From assembly GCA_963920765.1 (NCBI GenBank), contig OY987243.1, forward strand, positions 3,100,001 through 3,164,000: 64,000 nt of DNA, read 5' to 3'. Positions 39,501 through 50,382 of the stretch are shown piece after piece. The notes beneath the pieces are model-generated. The model had not been told where the DNA came from. It worked only from the letters and a program-made list of their open reading frames with translations, and searched no databases. Source of the DNA: Ulota crispa. Its lineage: Eukaryota > Streptophyta > Bryopsida > Orthotrichales > Orthotrichaceae. Numbering within the stretch: the stretch's first letter is position 1; each line of letters begins with the position of its first letter. Both the position numbers and the translations under genes were made by a program.

Positions 39501-40744
39501 ATTGACTCTCTCTGAGACTGCCGTCTTTCGAACGATGTCACGAGAACCTCTTTCAAAAAGTCCACCCTCTCTGTCCATGGATCCTCGGACGACAGCAACT
39601 GCAAATTTCTACACACAAGCTGTTTGAGCTCCTCATGACTCAATGCAGATATTGACTTAATGAGCTGACTCCTCTTATCTACAAAGCCCACATTCGAAAG
39701 CGCTAATGGCTGAAGTTTCGGGACTGCCTTGAACAGGTGAAGCAGTAGCGCATGAACACGAGAGCTATGATTCTGTTCCACATCCTCCGGATTAAATTGC
39801 GTTCCCGTTTGATCATTGATTTCATACGTTTGATAAAACTCCAGAAGGTCCACTAGCTGCCGGAACAAAGCTCCACGCGGATGCGCATACAATTCACTCA
39901 ACCGACTCTTTATAATAATGGCCATGTCCTCCACTACAGCCCTAACGAACCGCCTTGTCGGAAGCTGACTCAATAGGTCAATAAGAAACTCTGCAAACCG
40001 TTCGCAATACAGCTGTGAGTCCGGGTCCACTGTAAAAACAACCTCTTCATCAACCACCATGTCATGATCGGCTTTCGCTTTCACGGTAGACTGCAGAATA
40101 TCCAAAAACTCTTCCAACAAGGTCGGCAAAAACCGGACCTCCAGCTTCTCTTTGACATTCAAAACGCCTGATTTTTTGGCTTCTCGTGCTTCTTTCTTCA
40201 GCAACCTCCTCCAGTTAACCAGCAGCTGAGAGTGTTGCGCGAACTCCATCCGAAGGCGACCAGGAGAGAGACTATGCCAAAGAGGCAACGAAACGAGCTT
40301 CAGAACCGGAACACGCACCTTCTCATCTTCCAGGCTCTGGAAGCAATGAATCATAAACAGCAAATAATTCGTCTTCTCCCGGATGCTCATTTCCCGTTGC
40401 GTCTTGTCCTCCTTCAATGACAGCACCCGATTGAAAAATGCCGGAAACACATCCTCCCGCTCGTGAAAACACGCCCACGCCGGCACATTCTCCCGGAACT
40501 TCTCGTTCACCATCAAAAGGATCGACATCATGTGCTCCAGGGAGGCATTGTCCGCATCGAACCGCGGCCACAAGTAATTCTCCAAATACTGACTCACCTC
40601 TAAAACCCTAACACGCTGCGACGACGTGAGCTCGTTCTTGTAAATCTCCACCACCAGGTTGGCGTCGAAATCCTTGCTGTTCCAGCTCTTCCACCGCTCC
40701 CTGTAATTCTCCAGCTCCTCCAACGTCATCTTTCCGAGCGACAT
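36560..40744 (-). CDS. AQR: RNA helicase Aquarius (intron-binding spliceosomal protein), intronless
   Basis: Aquarius is a superfamily 1 helicase that binds intron RNA near the branch site in the spliceosome. One uninterrupted frame of 1394 residues covers the N-terminal scaffold (LEVSQYLENYLWPRFD near the start), the beta-barrel region and a C-terminal SF1 helicase. Motif I is GPPGTGKTD (from residue 841), motif II MEESAQ (1075-1080), motif III GDHHQLPP (from 1109), then TTVDKFQGQQNDYILLSLVR and VAMSRARLG. A TAG sits just upstream in frame, so the ATG at 40744 is the earliest start; the N-terminus is some 50-60 residues shorter than in Arabidopsis and the C-terminus ends soon after the helicase. 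Most AQR proteins read MEEAAQ in motif II. The gene has no introns, although animal AQR genes have many; retroposition or intron loss is possible. It looks intact. Confidence 0.95.
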   Translation of the reverse strand: MSLGKMTLEELENYRERWKSWNSKDFDANLVVEIYKNELTSSQRVRVLEVSQYLENYLWPRFDADNASLEHMMSILLMVNEKFRENVPAWACFHEREDVFPAFFNRVLSLKEDKTQREMSIREKTNYLLFMIHCFQSLEDEKVRVPVLKLVSLPLWHSLSPGRLRMEFAQHSQLLVNWRRLLKKEAREAKKSGVLNVKEKLEVRFLPTLLEEFLDILQSTVKAKADHDMVVDEEVVFTVDPDSQLYCERFAEFLIDLLSQLPTRRFVRAVVEDMAIIIKSRLSELYAHPRGALFRQLVDLLEFYQTYEINDQTGTQFNPEDVEQNHSSRVHALLLHLFKAVPKLQPLALSNVGFVDKRSQLIKSISALSHEELKQLVCRNLQLLSSEDPWTERVDFLKEVLVTSFERRQSQRESINALPLYPNETVMWDENLVPSINYTGAGPLALPKLNLQFLTLHDYLLRNFNLFRLESTYEIREDVQDILKRMGARYGDDGETVFTGWAKMATPVKGFKITEVKAAKIGENKPAAVIAEVSFTTKGLRGDNRSEWDALKEHDVLFLLTIRVPPTILGNEEVAKLSIPEQFGLLCVRGCEVLEMHDEEGTLMNDFTGRIKREDWKPPAGEARTVVVNLDNVQYQLDMNAAASGDMDENIYETFNLLMRRRPKENNFKAILESIRDLMNEDLIVPTWLHDILLGYGNPASAQWKNMPDPLELIDFKDTFLDAQHLRESFPSCDTDFVTPEGDEDSAPKPPFNVILPKILPQVASESNGVKAGEKKRKGAGANGAVAVSADRGKLIAKTYVPPDPGPYPQDQPKQNTVKFTPVQVDAVISGVQPGLTMIVGPPGTGKTDTAVQILHLLYHNFPMQRTLIITHSNQALNDLFEKIMQRDVPARYLLRLGQGEQELDTDHSFSRQGRVNAMLKRRLDLLTEVERLAKTLKLPEDAAYTCETAAYFWLLNVLSRWEEFMAACEESRDAGVVKEKFPFHEYFNDVPRPLFSGTSYVRDMEAATGCFRHLKTMFQELEECRAFELLKSTADRANYLMAKQAKIVAMTCTHAALKRRDFLDLNFKYDNLLMEESAQILEIETFIPMLLQRHTDGRARLKRCILIGDHHQLPPVVKNLAFQKYSHMDQSLFTRFVRLGAPYIQLNSQGRARPTIAKLYNWRYKELGDLPNVLQDPAYHKANTGFAFDYQLINVEDYEGVGESEPVAYFYQNLGEAEYVVSVFMYMRLLGYPAEKISILTTYNGQKQLIRDVIAKKCSNNPLFGRPSKVTTVDKFQGQQNDYILLSLVRSKVVGHLRDVRRLVVAMSRARLGLYVFCRRSLFENCYELLPTFRLLLQRPDNLAVALDESSFPTQRPVHQVAGAYSVRRLEEMVHIVQDVYQRKAAEMMGRPY

Positions 40745-40990
40745 TGTGACCAAACCCTAAACCCTCAACTGACAAAAAAATTCAAAAAAACTAACAACTA
40801 TACGAAATTTTGCGAGCTCTATCGCAATTTCAAACAAAGCACCGGAACAAGAGCAGCGATTAGATCCCCCGCCCCGTCTAGTCCTCTCTATTGCTGCTGC
40901 GGACTAGGGGTTTGGGATCCCACTAAGCTTACAGGAGGGATCGACATTTCGGTAGGCGAAGCAACAACCGATACGCCGAGAGTGCACTGC
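40745..40990 (-). promoter_or_regulatory. AQR 5' flank with telo-box
   Basis: AAACCCTAAACCC lies at 40752-40764, directly before the start codon. Read in the gene's direction, a T-tract ending GTCAG (about 40768-40780) precedes it and could serve as a 3' splice site of a leader intron. Both are sequence observations only. Confidence 0.4.
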
Positions 40991-41385
40991 AAGGCCGAGT
41001 CAATTTAGGTGTGATCTGAACCGTGGATCTTTATTTGAGATCGAGCGGCTTGGAGCACAGAAGGAAACGCGGAACCGCACGAGTGAATACTCGTATTCCT
41101 GGTTGTGCGCTTTGTTCTGTTCAAAATGACTTTCTCTAATATCACAGCGTTTAATTTTCTGTAATATCACCAGACGTCTGAAAAAGGCGGGCATATCCAC
41201 TTTAAATTTTACTCTATATTATCACTGGTTCACTTTGTTATGTCACAGGAAGTTGCATTGAAACGCAATAACAATAGATTACTGACTAATGAAACAAGAC
41301 AAATTTTCCATAGCAAGAACCAGACCCCCAAAAATGGAGTATTCTCAATTTGATCTTTAAAATTTTAATGAGTGAGTTTTCTCTC
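40991..41385. other. intergenic DNA, no gene
   Basis: Nothing recognised; GC falls toward the background level. Confidence 0.5.
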
Positions 41386-41389
41386 TTAA

Positions 41390-41611
41390 CCCATGAAGGG
41401 GCCTTGGGTTCTGGAGCTACAGTACTAAATACAGTCGCAATCAATATTCAGAAATTTGAATCAGCTGGAAATTAAGTGTTACAATTATACATATTGAAGG
41501 GTTGTATGATGGTGGGTGCATAAAAAATTTGGAAAGCCTCAAAGCAGCTCAAATACGTCTGTACATATGGCCATACATACGGTTGCAAAGGGCTTTTGTG
41601 ACGTTCAAGGG
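41390..41611. mobile_element. TTAA/CCC element, 222 bp
   Basis: Ends CCCATGAAGGGGCC and, on the complement, CCCTTGAACGTCAC. TTAA lies at 41386-41389 and 41612-41615. The terminal repeat is short and imperfect, so this is a weaker member of the family. Confidence 0.6.
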
Positions 41612-41708
41612 TTAATAACTTCTTGATGCTCTTCATGGGCTTTACATGCTAGGAACCTCATGGTTTCTTCTCTAATTGATTACCACACTAACCATAAAAT
41701 CATGGCTT

Positions 41709-41832
41709 ATGTATGTTCACACTTGATGTTAGGAGGAGTATTAGCAATATGAATACATTCTAAAAGTGTGTCCAAACACATCTAACTATCCTTAGTTACT
41801 ACCACGCTTAACACCAAGTGTGAGCATACACT
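41709..41832. mobile_element. Tourist-like MITE, copy 2
   Basis: The left arm GTATGTTCACACTTGATGTT and right arm CACCAAGTGTGAGCATAC are inverted. The stretch GAGGAGTATTAGCAATATGA is shared with the copy at 8633, showing common origin. Copy 2 is more diverged at its termini. Confidence 0.75.
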
Positions 41833-41963
41833 TAGTAAAAGTTTAATAGTAACACCAATTTATTTTTCCCTGTAAAATATTTACTAAATCATTTCTTACA
41901 TATTGAATTATGTTGTCACAATGTTACATGATTTCATACTATCATTGCACTTTAGATGCTTAA

Positions 41964-42870
41964 CCCTTTAAAGACCACACACATTTTTCCAAAATCCGCT
42001 TGAAACTAGGGCAATAAGATTAGATGTGCATTTGAAACAAATATGGATCCAATTTTAATAATCCAACTGTACAAATGTGAAGGACACCTTGTTTGCTGCA
42101 ATGCATCAAATTTTCAGCTAGATCTACTGTTGGAGGTGAAATATTATAATGATGGAGTGAGCCATATATGGAAGATCTCTAGTTTTTCATGCTTGTGTGG
42201 TTTTGAATGGTAGCACTTCATGCAAGTTTTGATTGAGAAGAGCCTTACATTTCTAGACAGCAGGGTTTCCCGCCTTTCCAACAAGACTAGTTTCACTCAA
42301 TATAGACAAAAATAGCAATCACAAGGTGTAGCTAAGTGGACAAAAATGGTCAAAAATCTCATTTTCTTTACTACCCTAAAACGGTTTTACAAGAAATTTG
42401 ATAATTGTTACAAAAAATCTGATCGGTGAAAGCAATCAAGAATTGGCCTTAAATGTAGGATGAATTTTTTTATAAATAAATTGATAGCATCATTTCAATG
42501 GATTCTCAAATAGTGCAATTGTACTACTACCATATAGAGAAACAATACAAGCGTATTTCTTGAGAAATTTGAAGCTTTTTAAGATTGCACAATAGAAATG
42601 TGGCATTCTTCTTGGATGTTTGATGTATTGTGTTGTTGCTTTGATCCATCTTTAACCAAATATGGATACGTATTTTGAGACCATGATGTATAAACACCAT
42701 TATTTATCAACTCCCATATCTGATTCTATTATTGTTTTTTGAGTTGGATGCAAAATTCTTATGATCACAAGCGTTCTTCAAGATCATTTTCCAAATTATT
42801 GAACGATTTTACTGTGTAGGCCAAAAACTACTCTCCCGAACCAAAATATGGTTCGGTGGTCTCTAAAGGG
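41964..42870. mobile_element. TTAA/CCC element, 907 bp, distinct interior
   Basis: Ends CCCTTTAAAGACCACAC and, on the complement, CCCTTTAGAGACCACCG. TTAA is on both sides (41960-41963 and 42871-42874). Its interior does not match the 34059/54394/62007 group although length and termini are alike. There is no coding potential. Confidence 0.78.
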
Positions 42871-42874
42871 TTAA

Positions 42875-44404
42875 GCTTTTACATTAAAAAGGTTAGAATG
42901 TAAGGTAATCTCTGGCCATCGTGACCCTTTTACAGAATCAATCCCTATGAATTTGTGCACAAAATGAAATCCTCCTTTTAAGTATGAGAGCATCTGGTCA
43001 ATTTTGTGCACATGTAATCAATACTTTGGGAGCTCACATTTTATTCTTATTGCAGTCAACAAATCATGCTAGAAGAAGTTTCCATATTAATTGCCTATAT
43101 GTGCAATTATCTTCTAGATTATCTCATTCTACACATGTTGGGTTGGACTAATGGCGACTTTTGTGATGAAAACCTTATCTATAAATGGACTTTTTTCTCA
43201 CCAATTTTTTTCTAGAGGCTTTATGAAATACTAAGCATACATTTGAATGCCTAACAGTATAGAAGATCACAAATCCTAAGTGTTGTAGGTATCAAGAAAC
43301 TTAGTGTAGAATAATCAATGCTCCACTCTTGAAAGTGTCACCCATGATCTTAGGCATCAAGTCAACCAATCAATGCATCCAATTCAATGAAAGGAATTGC
43401 ATAGCCATAATTCACAATTCATAAGGATAATTCTTTTAGGTTTAATAGAATTAGCAAGCAATCCAAAAATAAGAGAATACAACCTACTTTTTATGGTAGC
43501 ATAAAACCGTTTTAAAATCAAGGGAAGCCCTTGATACACCATTTTTTTTGCAAAATTTTGATAAGTTTACAGCGACACCAGTTTTGCACCCTCCTTACTA
43601 TCTTTACCAGTAGAATAAATAAATTAGTGTATCCCATCTTCTATAAAGCAACTACCGGTAGCATAAGTGTGATGACACTTAGTACTTGCAAATGTGGTTA
43701 TTTAAAACCATTCTTGCCATCAAAAGCAAGATTCACATTAAAATGCAATACATCACTAAAAGCACAATTTTATATGGACTATGGAATTTAGATATATGGA
43801 AGAAAAGTGAGATTCTCATTGGAAAAAATGGGAGCCCCCAATATGGCCTTTAAATTTTTTGTTCCTAATGTGGGAACCAGCGATGCTGGACTCCAAAAAA
43901 ATTTAATAAAAAAAGAAAAAAAATTAAAAAAAGTCTTAGAAAAAAATTATAAACTTTTTGATTTTTTCTTTCTTTAATTAATAAAATAACTTGGCAACAA
44001 TGATGCCACATCAGACCGCACATGTGCAGACTTTGGTGTAATGGCCCAAGGTTTCCATGCTTGGGAACTTAGGGCCTTATTGAAGACCCAGATTTTTTCT
44101 AATGTTATTTTTGGCATCTATCATGTTTTTCCATTCTTGTTTACATTTAAAATATAATCTAATAATTACCAAACATGATCTTCATATTCTTTAAAACAAC
44201 AAACCAAGGTTTCAAACATTTTCCATGAAATATCCAAAAAAACTTTGTTGCAAATTACACAAAGTTTTTTTACAAATTTCACATTCTTACAAAACAAATG
44301 TTTGCATGCAATTTGTGAGTTTTTTCAATTCTAATAGTGCATGAAAGTTTTCCCTAATTTCTAACCGCACCAAATGGGCTTAGTGTATTGCACATATGTG
44401 TTTG
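42875..44404. other. AT-rich intergenic DNA, no gene
   Basis: No supported gene. GGGAGCCCCCAATAT at 43828 resembles part of the intron element at 12640, hinting at another relic. The frame at 43531-43791 is unremarkable. Confidence 0.5.
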
Positions 44405-44561
44405 CACTACAAGCAAAGGATGTCCTAAATGACTAATTCACAACAACTGCAATGAGGATTGCAAATGTCCTAAACAATTGTAATTAATTCATTGTATAGT
44501 TGTTCAAGATGTTTTCAATTGTTGTGAACTAGTTGTTTGGGACACATTTTTTTTCTAGTAG
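44405..44561. mobile_element. CACTA-like miniature element, approximately 157 bp
   Basis: The left end CACTACAAGCAAAGGATGTC resembles the CACTACAAGAAAA terminus of plant CACTA (En/Spm) elements. The right end, on the complement, reads CTACTAGAAAAAAAATGTGTC. The arms continue with TTCACAACAA on both sides. Confidence 0.65.
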
Positions 44562-45881
44562 GTTCAAGGTGGAAATCTCAACTTTTTATAGAAACAAAGA
44601 TAAAAGTTAAAATCTATCCCTATTTGGAGTTGAACAAATTTATTCCTTCTCCGTGATTCTAGACTAAACTAAAATCTCAAAATCCAACTATGAATTTGAA
44701 ATTCCTAAATTCAATCTTCAATCTTGTGATGATAAATTTTCTTACATTTCTAGCAGATAGAAAAATCAGAGCTTTTCCACCATAGCCCCACAAACACGTA
44801 AGGTAGGAGAGCCGTAAATCGACCATCTAAGGGCTCATCCCCCTTTTTCAGGGTATTCCATGGATGGGAGGATTTTAGGATCATTTTTCAGATAAAGAGA
44901 AAGAGATGCAAAATGTAACACAAGTTGTTTCATATTTTTTGAAGCATTTTTGAGTTACTTATGAATTTTCAAAGGGCATGTGTTGTAGGTTTGTATTTAT
45001 GAACCTAAACCTTTCAAAAACCATTCACTTGCAAGTTGTGAAGAGGTTTGGGAAATCAAGTAGGATGATTGGCTCTTACAACTTTCTCTCATGTATTCAA
45101 TAACTGTAAGTGAATGATTTTAGAACCACCTCCTTTCCATTTTGATAGAGTCTACAGGGACAGTTCAAAATGACCGCACGCAATATGAGCCTCCTACCTT
45201 AACTTATGTGCAGTAAACTTAGCCCATAGCCAACCGAATGGGACCATTTACCACTCATAAGGCCAAGTCGACACTCTGCCTTCCGAGGTCGAAACGGGGA
45301 CATTTTTGAGCAAGAGAACTCTTCGAAGAGTTGAAGCTCACGATTTTTCGACTCGTGACGCCTGATTGCTTGCTTTTGAAGTCGTTGCATTCGATGCGGG
45401 CCACAACTGGAGTCTCGTGATTCCTTCCACTGCCACTCGGGGTCCACACTCCACACCCGTGTCGCCGTGCAGCACGTCTACTCGGACTATTGGACATTCC
45501 TCCGACCTCCATCTTATCCTCCTTTGGACTCACAATCTTTGATCCTCCTTTTCCTTCAGATTTTTTATGTAATATTCGTCACTTCCTTGTGCAACATGTC
45601 TACAGCTCCTGAAGTCCATACTTTTGGGATCCAATAGAAAACTCCCACTTTCTCATTGGCTCACCCACTCCTCAGATGCCATCGCCACTTTTGTCTCCTT
45701 GTGATGTTGCAATGTTGGTCCTCTGGTCACAGACTTGTTGCCAGTCTCTTTCGAAGTTGGTAGTCTAATCCATGAACTGAGCGAACTTGAAATTACTATT
45801 AGAGGAGTGCTGTTATTTTCTTGTGGAGGTTGAGGCTTGAGAGTCGTCTGGGCACAATTGGGAAGTTGTAGAGGCAGCGCT
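44562..45881. other. intergenic DNA and upstream region of the zinc-finger gene
   Basis: GC rises after about 45200. A minus-strand open frame at 45255-45533 has no ATG-led family match. This is best read as the promoter and leader of the plus-strand gene that follows. Confidence 0.45.
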
Positions 45882-48860
45882 ATGGCTCTAGCAGCAAGTG
45901 CATGGGACGTGCAGAGATGTGCAATGTGCCGCAGTTGTAGTCCAGGGTGCAGCTTGGAACTCTCGACTCGTCCTGCTGGACGATTGCCGAACGTTACCTT
46001 GAGAAAGCGTCATGCACAGAAGCAGCTAATAACAAGGTTAGTAGTTTTTCACAAGATATTGCCAGTTTGTCAAGAATTTCGTCGGCGGTGCTCTCACCTC
46101 CCTCAGACCTTAGTAGCCAACGCGTTATTCATTAAATTGGAAAAAGCACTGTCCCAAAATGTATTTTGGGAATACTAAATTTTGCATTTGTGAGAATATT
46201 TTGGTGATTTGAAGTGAGTTTTTTTTATAGTTCTTGTAAGGTATTTCATCATTAATGGAAGGCCTTGAAGAAATCATCATAATATTCACTCTAAATCGCC
46301 TAAAAACTCTTAGAACTGAAAATTTCAAAAGTCCCAATATGTAAGCTTTTTCCAAAGTTAATGAATAATGTGTAATACACAGAATGGACCCAAGGTGTAG
46401 TATCCCGTGAGATATGCTCATTTCGTAGAGCTTCTGCCATAGCTTTTCATATCATGCAACACGGACCTGGGGTTATTGTCACAGGATATCGCAGTCTTTG
46501 GATCTTCTTAGTCCAAAAGTAGATACAAAACTGATATCAGAATAAGATTCGGTGAAAACTGATTTCATATTTGCTTTTATTTTCCCAAGTGGAGAGGTTA
46601 AGGACACTAATTGTGTCCAGCTTTATGCATTTTCACTAGTATGGAGGAGTGTGTTAGAATGGAGGATCAGTCTAGAGTTGTGGAGAGATTCCTTTGAGTA
46701 CAAGTATTAGACCCTCTTGAGATCATTTTTTTTCAGTTAGAATGAAATTCGTGTGCAATTATTCGAAGACGGAAGTTGTACACCACGTTCACATTTCCGA
46801 TTTCCATTCAAAGTTGAGGGGCTTCAGCCAAGTCATGCTAGCACGAATGAATTCATAGATGAGACGTTGTCGGTGACAGAGTCGGTGAAAAGGATGAGAT
46901 CACTCAGGTTTGTAAAGGTAGAAGATACCGAAACAGTGTAAAATAAGTGGTACAACCCTATTGGGCTTCTCTTGATATGAACCATTAACTGATTTAAGCG
47001 TTCTCGACTCTGTTGTCTGTTTGACAGGTCTTTGTACTCTCCGCTAGTTGAGAATTTTGGGAGCACACAACCTACTTTCCCTGACGACTTACATGATTCC
47101 TTTGGAAAACCAAGAGATTCCATACCTGCTCCTCTGCAACAGCAGGGACAAAACGCGGCGGTTAATGACTTAGAAAGAAAGAGCAGTGAGGATATTGTAG
47201 CTTCCGCAGATGGAGATCAACTTGCTGGTAAGAAACTATAAAATTGTGTACCAACCAGTTACATGCACTGCACGTATCAAACAGAGCTAGGCCTTCGAAG
47301 AAAACTCTACAGATTTTGGTCCCTGACTTCCATTGAGTTCCCCAGTAGTTGCCCATGCACGTGTTGAATTATCACGCATTTTTCAAGAGTCTCAGCTTTT
47401 CAAAGCTACAAGTTTCCAGGGGTTGTACAATATTGAATACACCGTCTAAAGAATTTCTCGTCCTGATGGTTGCATTCGTGTCCTCTGGAATTGATGGTCC
47501 ATGCTTCTGTTTTTATTATTATTATTGTGTATTTTTCCAGATATTGGTTGTAATGTTGATATGAAGAGGAGTGCAAGTGCAGGGCCACCGTCAATGTCAA
47601 TATCCCAAGGTTTCTCATCACATGTGAGGCGTTCAATGTCTCAGTCAGTGGGAGCAGTTTGGCTTCCTCTAAAAACAATGAAATTACCAGGTATGATTGT
47701 GCTACATTGACAACAGCTCTTCTTTACCCTTCTGAGGTTGCTGTATAGTATTTTGCTGTTGTGTTTCTCATTATGAAACCCTCGATTGGCTTGAGCTTGC
47801 AGGGCCAATCGGTTTTGTGATGGCCTTCGCAGTTGCAGCCCTCGGTTTGAAAACTGCGGTGGCTAAGCAAGGGTTTCTGCCTGGCAATTCACAGGTAATT
47901 CCGTGAGCTTAGATGGTTATAAAATTATTGCCACTCATTCCAGCTGAAATGTCTTCCTGAGTGCCTATTTTACATTTCTGGCCACTTTTCTATAAAACAT
48001 TCTTCAGCAGTAATGAGAATTCACCGTCTCCAATACAATTGGCACCCCCCAAAGTTTTTCATGAAGTAAAACATTTACTGGAGAGAGCAAGCAAGACGCT
48101 CAGTGATGGCTCTGAACACTGATCCTAGTTACCAGGAAGTGAACTTGGGACGTGCTAGTTGGTGCCTCCAAATTTTCCACCACAGGGGATGGAATTTATG
48201 ATTTAGCCTCTGATAAACCACATACGGAAATCTGAAGGATTCTGAGGCACTTCAACTAAGCAGGAGAGAGAAGTAAATCCAAGTTTATTCAGTTCCAATT
48301 GTAGAAGCAGACTTTTGCTTTTGTCCTTGTTTGGTGTAATCGGTATCCTGAGCTTTCAGTGAGAGTGCACCAACAAGTTCTAGATTCTTTTTTTCAAAGG
48401 GTGTTGAGGGTGTTGTCCTAAACCTTACGGAAATGACATTTTTTAATAATATTTTTTGATGATCCATGATCTATGACTGTATGACCCCTGACTTGAGAAG
48501 TATGGTTGGTTGTGGAATGCAGAAAGTTTGTGAAAAGTGTGAAGGATATGGAGTGCAAGAGTGCCATGTTTGCCAAGGCCGCGGTGTTCTTTCTTGGGAG
48601 GGCAAGCTTTTGCACACTGACGACCCTTGCCCTCTCTGCTTCGGAAGTTGTCTAAAAAAGGTGCACCCCCTAGTTTTATTCTTGCCTTGATTGTGGCTAC
48701 GATATCAGTTTGGATCTTATTCTTTTCTGTGCATACAGCTGATGGGTTATTATGCTGGTGTGTTCAGTGTTCAAGCTGTGGTGGAGTGAAAATGAGAAAA
48801 GGCGTGCCTCCAGCTATGGTGTCTAAGATTCAGCTCAAGGCTGGCTCTACAAGTGAATAA
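45882..48860 (+). CDS. probable plastid protein with membrane segment and DnaJ-type zinc finger
   Basis: Firm exons are about 46741-46907, 47028-47227, 47541-47690, 47803-47894, 48523-48660 and 48768-48860, all with GT-AG borders and matching phases. The C-terminal part has the four-cluster pattern of the DnaJ cysteine-rich domain: CEKCEGYG, CHVCQGRG, CPLCFG and CSSCGG. A hydrophobic segment (PIGFVMAFAVAALGLKTAVA) precedes it, and the upstream part is Ser/Pro-rich. No J domain is present. The layout recalls plant ORANGE/BSD2/LQY1-type plastid zinc-finger proteins, which assist folding or redox steps in chloroplasts. Exon 1 is proposed at the ATG at 45882, with an Arg/Ser/Cys-rich leader ending near 46036, but its phase does not fit the exon 2 border used here: TAG directly follows the strong TTTTTCAG acceptor. 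An extra exon, another donor (for instance near 46158) or a later acceptor must apply. Confidence 0.78.
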
Positions 48861-49345
48861 GGCTACGACAAAAAAGAACTCCCTTCTGGATACGGTGACA
48901 TAAGTTTGCCATATCCTTGTACTGTAAATTAGTGTATAGTCACCGACATGCAGAAGAGTTGTAAAATATGAAGCGCGCATAGAAAAGAATTGTGGTTTTG
49001 TAGGAGTTCATATACTGAATGCTGTAATCAAACAATACATAAAAAAATACAGTGTAGTATACGGGGTAGATCTAGTAACAAGTCTGTCTCAAAAAATAAA
49101 AAATAAATAGCTGCACTGGAAGTAATGGAACTGGGTTATCAGCGTTGTTAGATCCGTCAAGCATGATCTTCGATGGGGTTTCATGGAATCTTTATGAAAT
49201 AACACGGGAGTACCTAAAACAAGTGAAAATCATGCAACCATTCCAGCAATCATCCAGTGTCTTTTCGAGTAAATGACAGCTTGAATTCTCTCCTCCGAAG
49301 GCAGTTCATGTATCAGTACATGGGTGTTATGAACCTTTTAATATA
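48861..49345. other. 3' flank of the zinc-finger gene
   Basis: Probable 3' untranslated region for the first 150-200 bp, then spacer. No gene seen. Confidence 0.45.
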
Positions 49346-49677
49346 GGGAAAACTTCATGGATATCCCTGAAGTTTACAATATTTTCATAGATACCCCTGC
49401 CTATTCAGAAATATCACAAATATCCTTGGACCAAAATTTAGGCATTTGTTTTGTTGTGCATGCCACTTCCCTTTTTCCTTCGTGCGCATGCACAATAAAA
49501 AAGAATCCATTGTGCGCATGCACAACAAGAAAGAAATAATGTGCACACAAAGGAAGTGACATGCATAACAAAACAATCGCGTAATTTTTTTGATCCAAGG
49601 GTGTTTGTGATATTTCTGAAAAAGCAGGGCTACCTATGAAAATATTGCAAACTTCAGGGGTACCCATGAAATTTTCC
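49346..49677. mobile_element. foldback MITE, GGGAAAA family, copy 5 (best preserved target duplication)
   Basis: Starts GGGAAAACTTCATGGATATC and ends ACCCATGAAATTTTCC. Exact TTTAATATA flanks it at 49337-49345 and 49678-49686, a perfect 9-bp duplication. The central part contains GCGCATGCACAA repeated, shared with copy 6 and unlike copies 1 and 3. Confidence 0.9.
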
Positions 49678-49979
49678 TTTAATATACTACCACACGCTCT
49701 GAAAAAAAGTCCCATGGAATCCTCAGTAAATAATATTGCCTTACAGTGAGGTTGATGAGTAGGAACGTTTCATGTAGCGTGAGGATAGTCCTACGACACG
49801 TTTCTCTAGAGTATTGGAGGAGCTCTGCCTACAACATCCATAAATATTTTTTGAAATAACTAGCAAAACTTGACTCTATTTTTAGTATCTATTTATGGTG
49901 GATGGGGAGGGATATTCGGGATATTCACAACTACTGAAGAATATCTCAGTGGGAAAGTTAAAAATACACGAAAAGGCAC

Positions 49980-50052
49980 TGGAGAAGACGGGCATCGATC
50001 CCGTTACCTCCCGTATGCGAAACGGGCGCTCTACCATTTGAGCTACTCCCCC
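49980..50052 (-). tRNA. tRNA-Ala (anticodon CGC)
   Basis: A 73-nt cloverleaf folds fully: acceptor stem GGGGGAG/CTTCTCC, D stem GCTC/GAGC, anticodon stem CCCGT/ACGGG around loop TTCGCAT, and T stem ACGGG/CCCGT. The acceptor carries G3 opposite U70, the alanine identity pair, and the discriminator is A. No intron, and CCA is not encoded. The T loop reads ATCGATG, so the usual T54 is A, a mild change in the internal B-box promoter. A T-run terminator (CCTTTTC) follows within 10 bp. Decodes GCG. Confidence 0.93.
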
Positions 50053-50227
50053 TCGGAGACTATTACGTCCCAGGGCTTCGACTAATCGGACTGACTTTCA
50101 TGACGAGAAGCTCGTCCGTTCTCTTTAGGAACTATAGATTACCAGCGAAAATGCAACCGTTTAAGACACGACCCAATTTCGTTACTCTGAAGTATTCCTC
50201 GAACATCACGGGGTGGCGAATCTCATT

Positions 50228-50379
50228 GAAGGAACTAATTGTTCATGGAGATGAAGGAACTAATTGTTCATGGAGATTGAAGGAACTAATTGTTCATGGA
50301 GATTGAAGGAACTAATTGTTCATGGAGATTGAAGGAACTAATTGTTCATGGAGATTGAAGGAACTAATTGTTCATGGAG
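50228..50379. repeat. six tandem copies of a 25/26-bp unit
   Basis: Each unit begins GAAGGAACTAATTGTTCATG; the first is 25 bp, the next four 26 bp and the last is cut short. Copies are otherwise identical, so the array is very recent. There are no spacers. It abuts the palindromic element on its right. Confidence 0.96.
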
Positions 50380-50382
50380 TAA

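Noticed and set aside
46753..46941. Stand-alone 62-codon gene
   Set aside because: It is an exon of the zinc-finger gene; its last codons run past the donor at 46908 and the frame continues at 47028.
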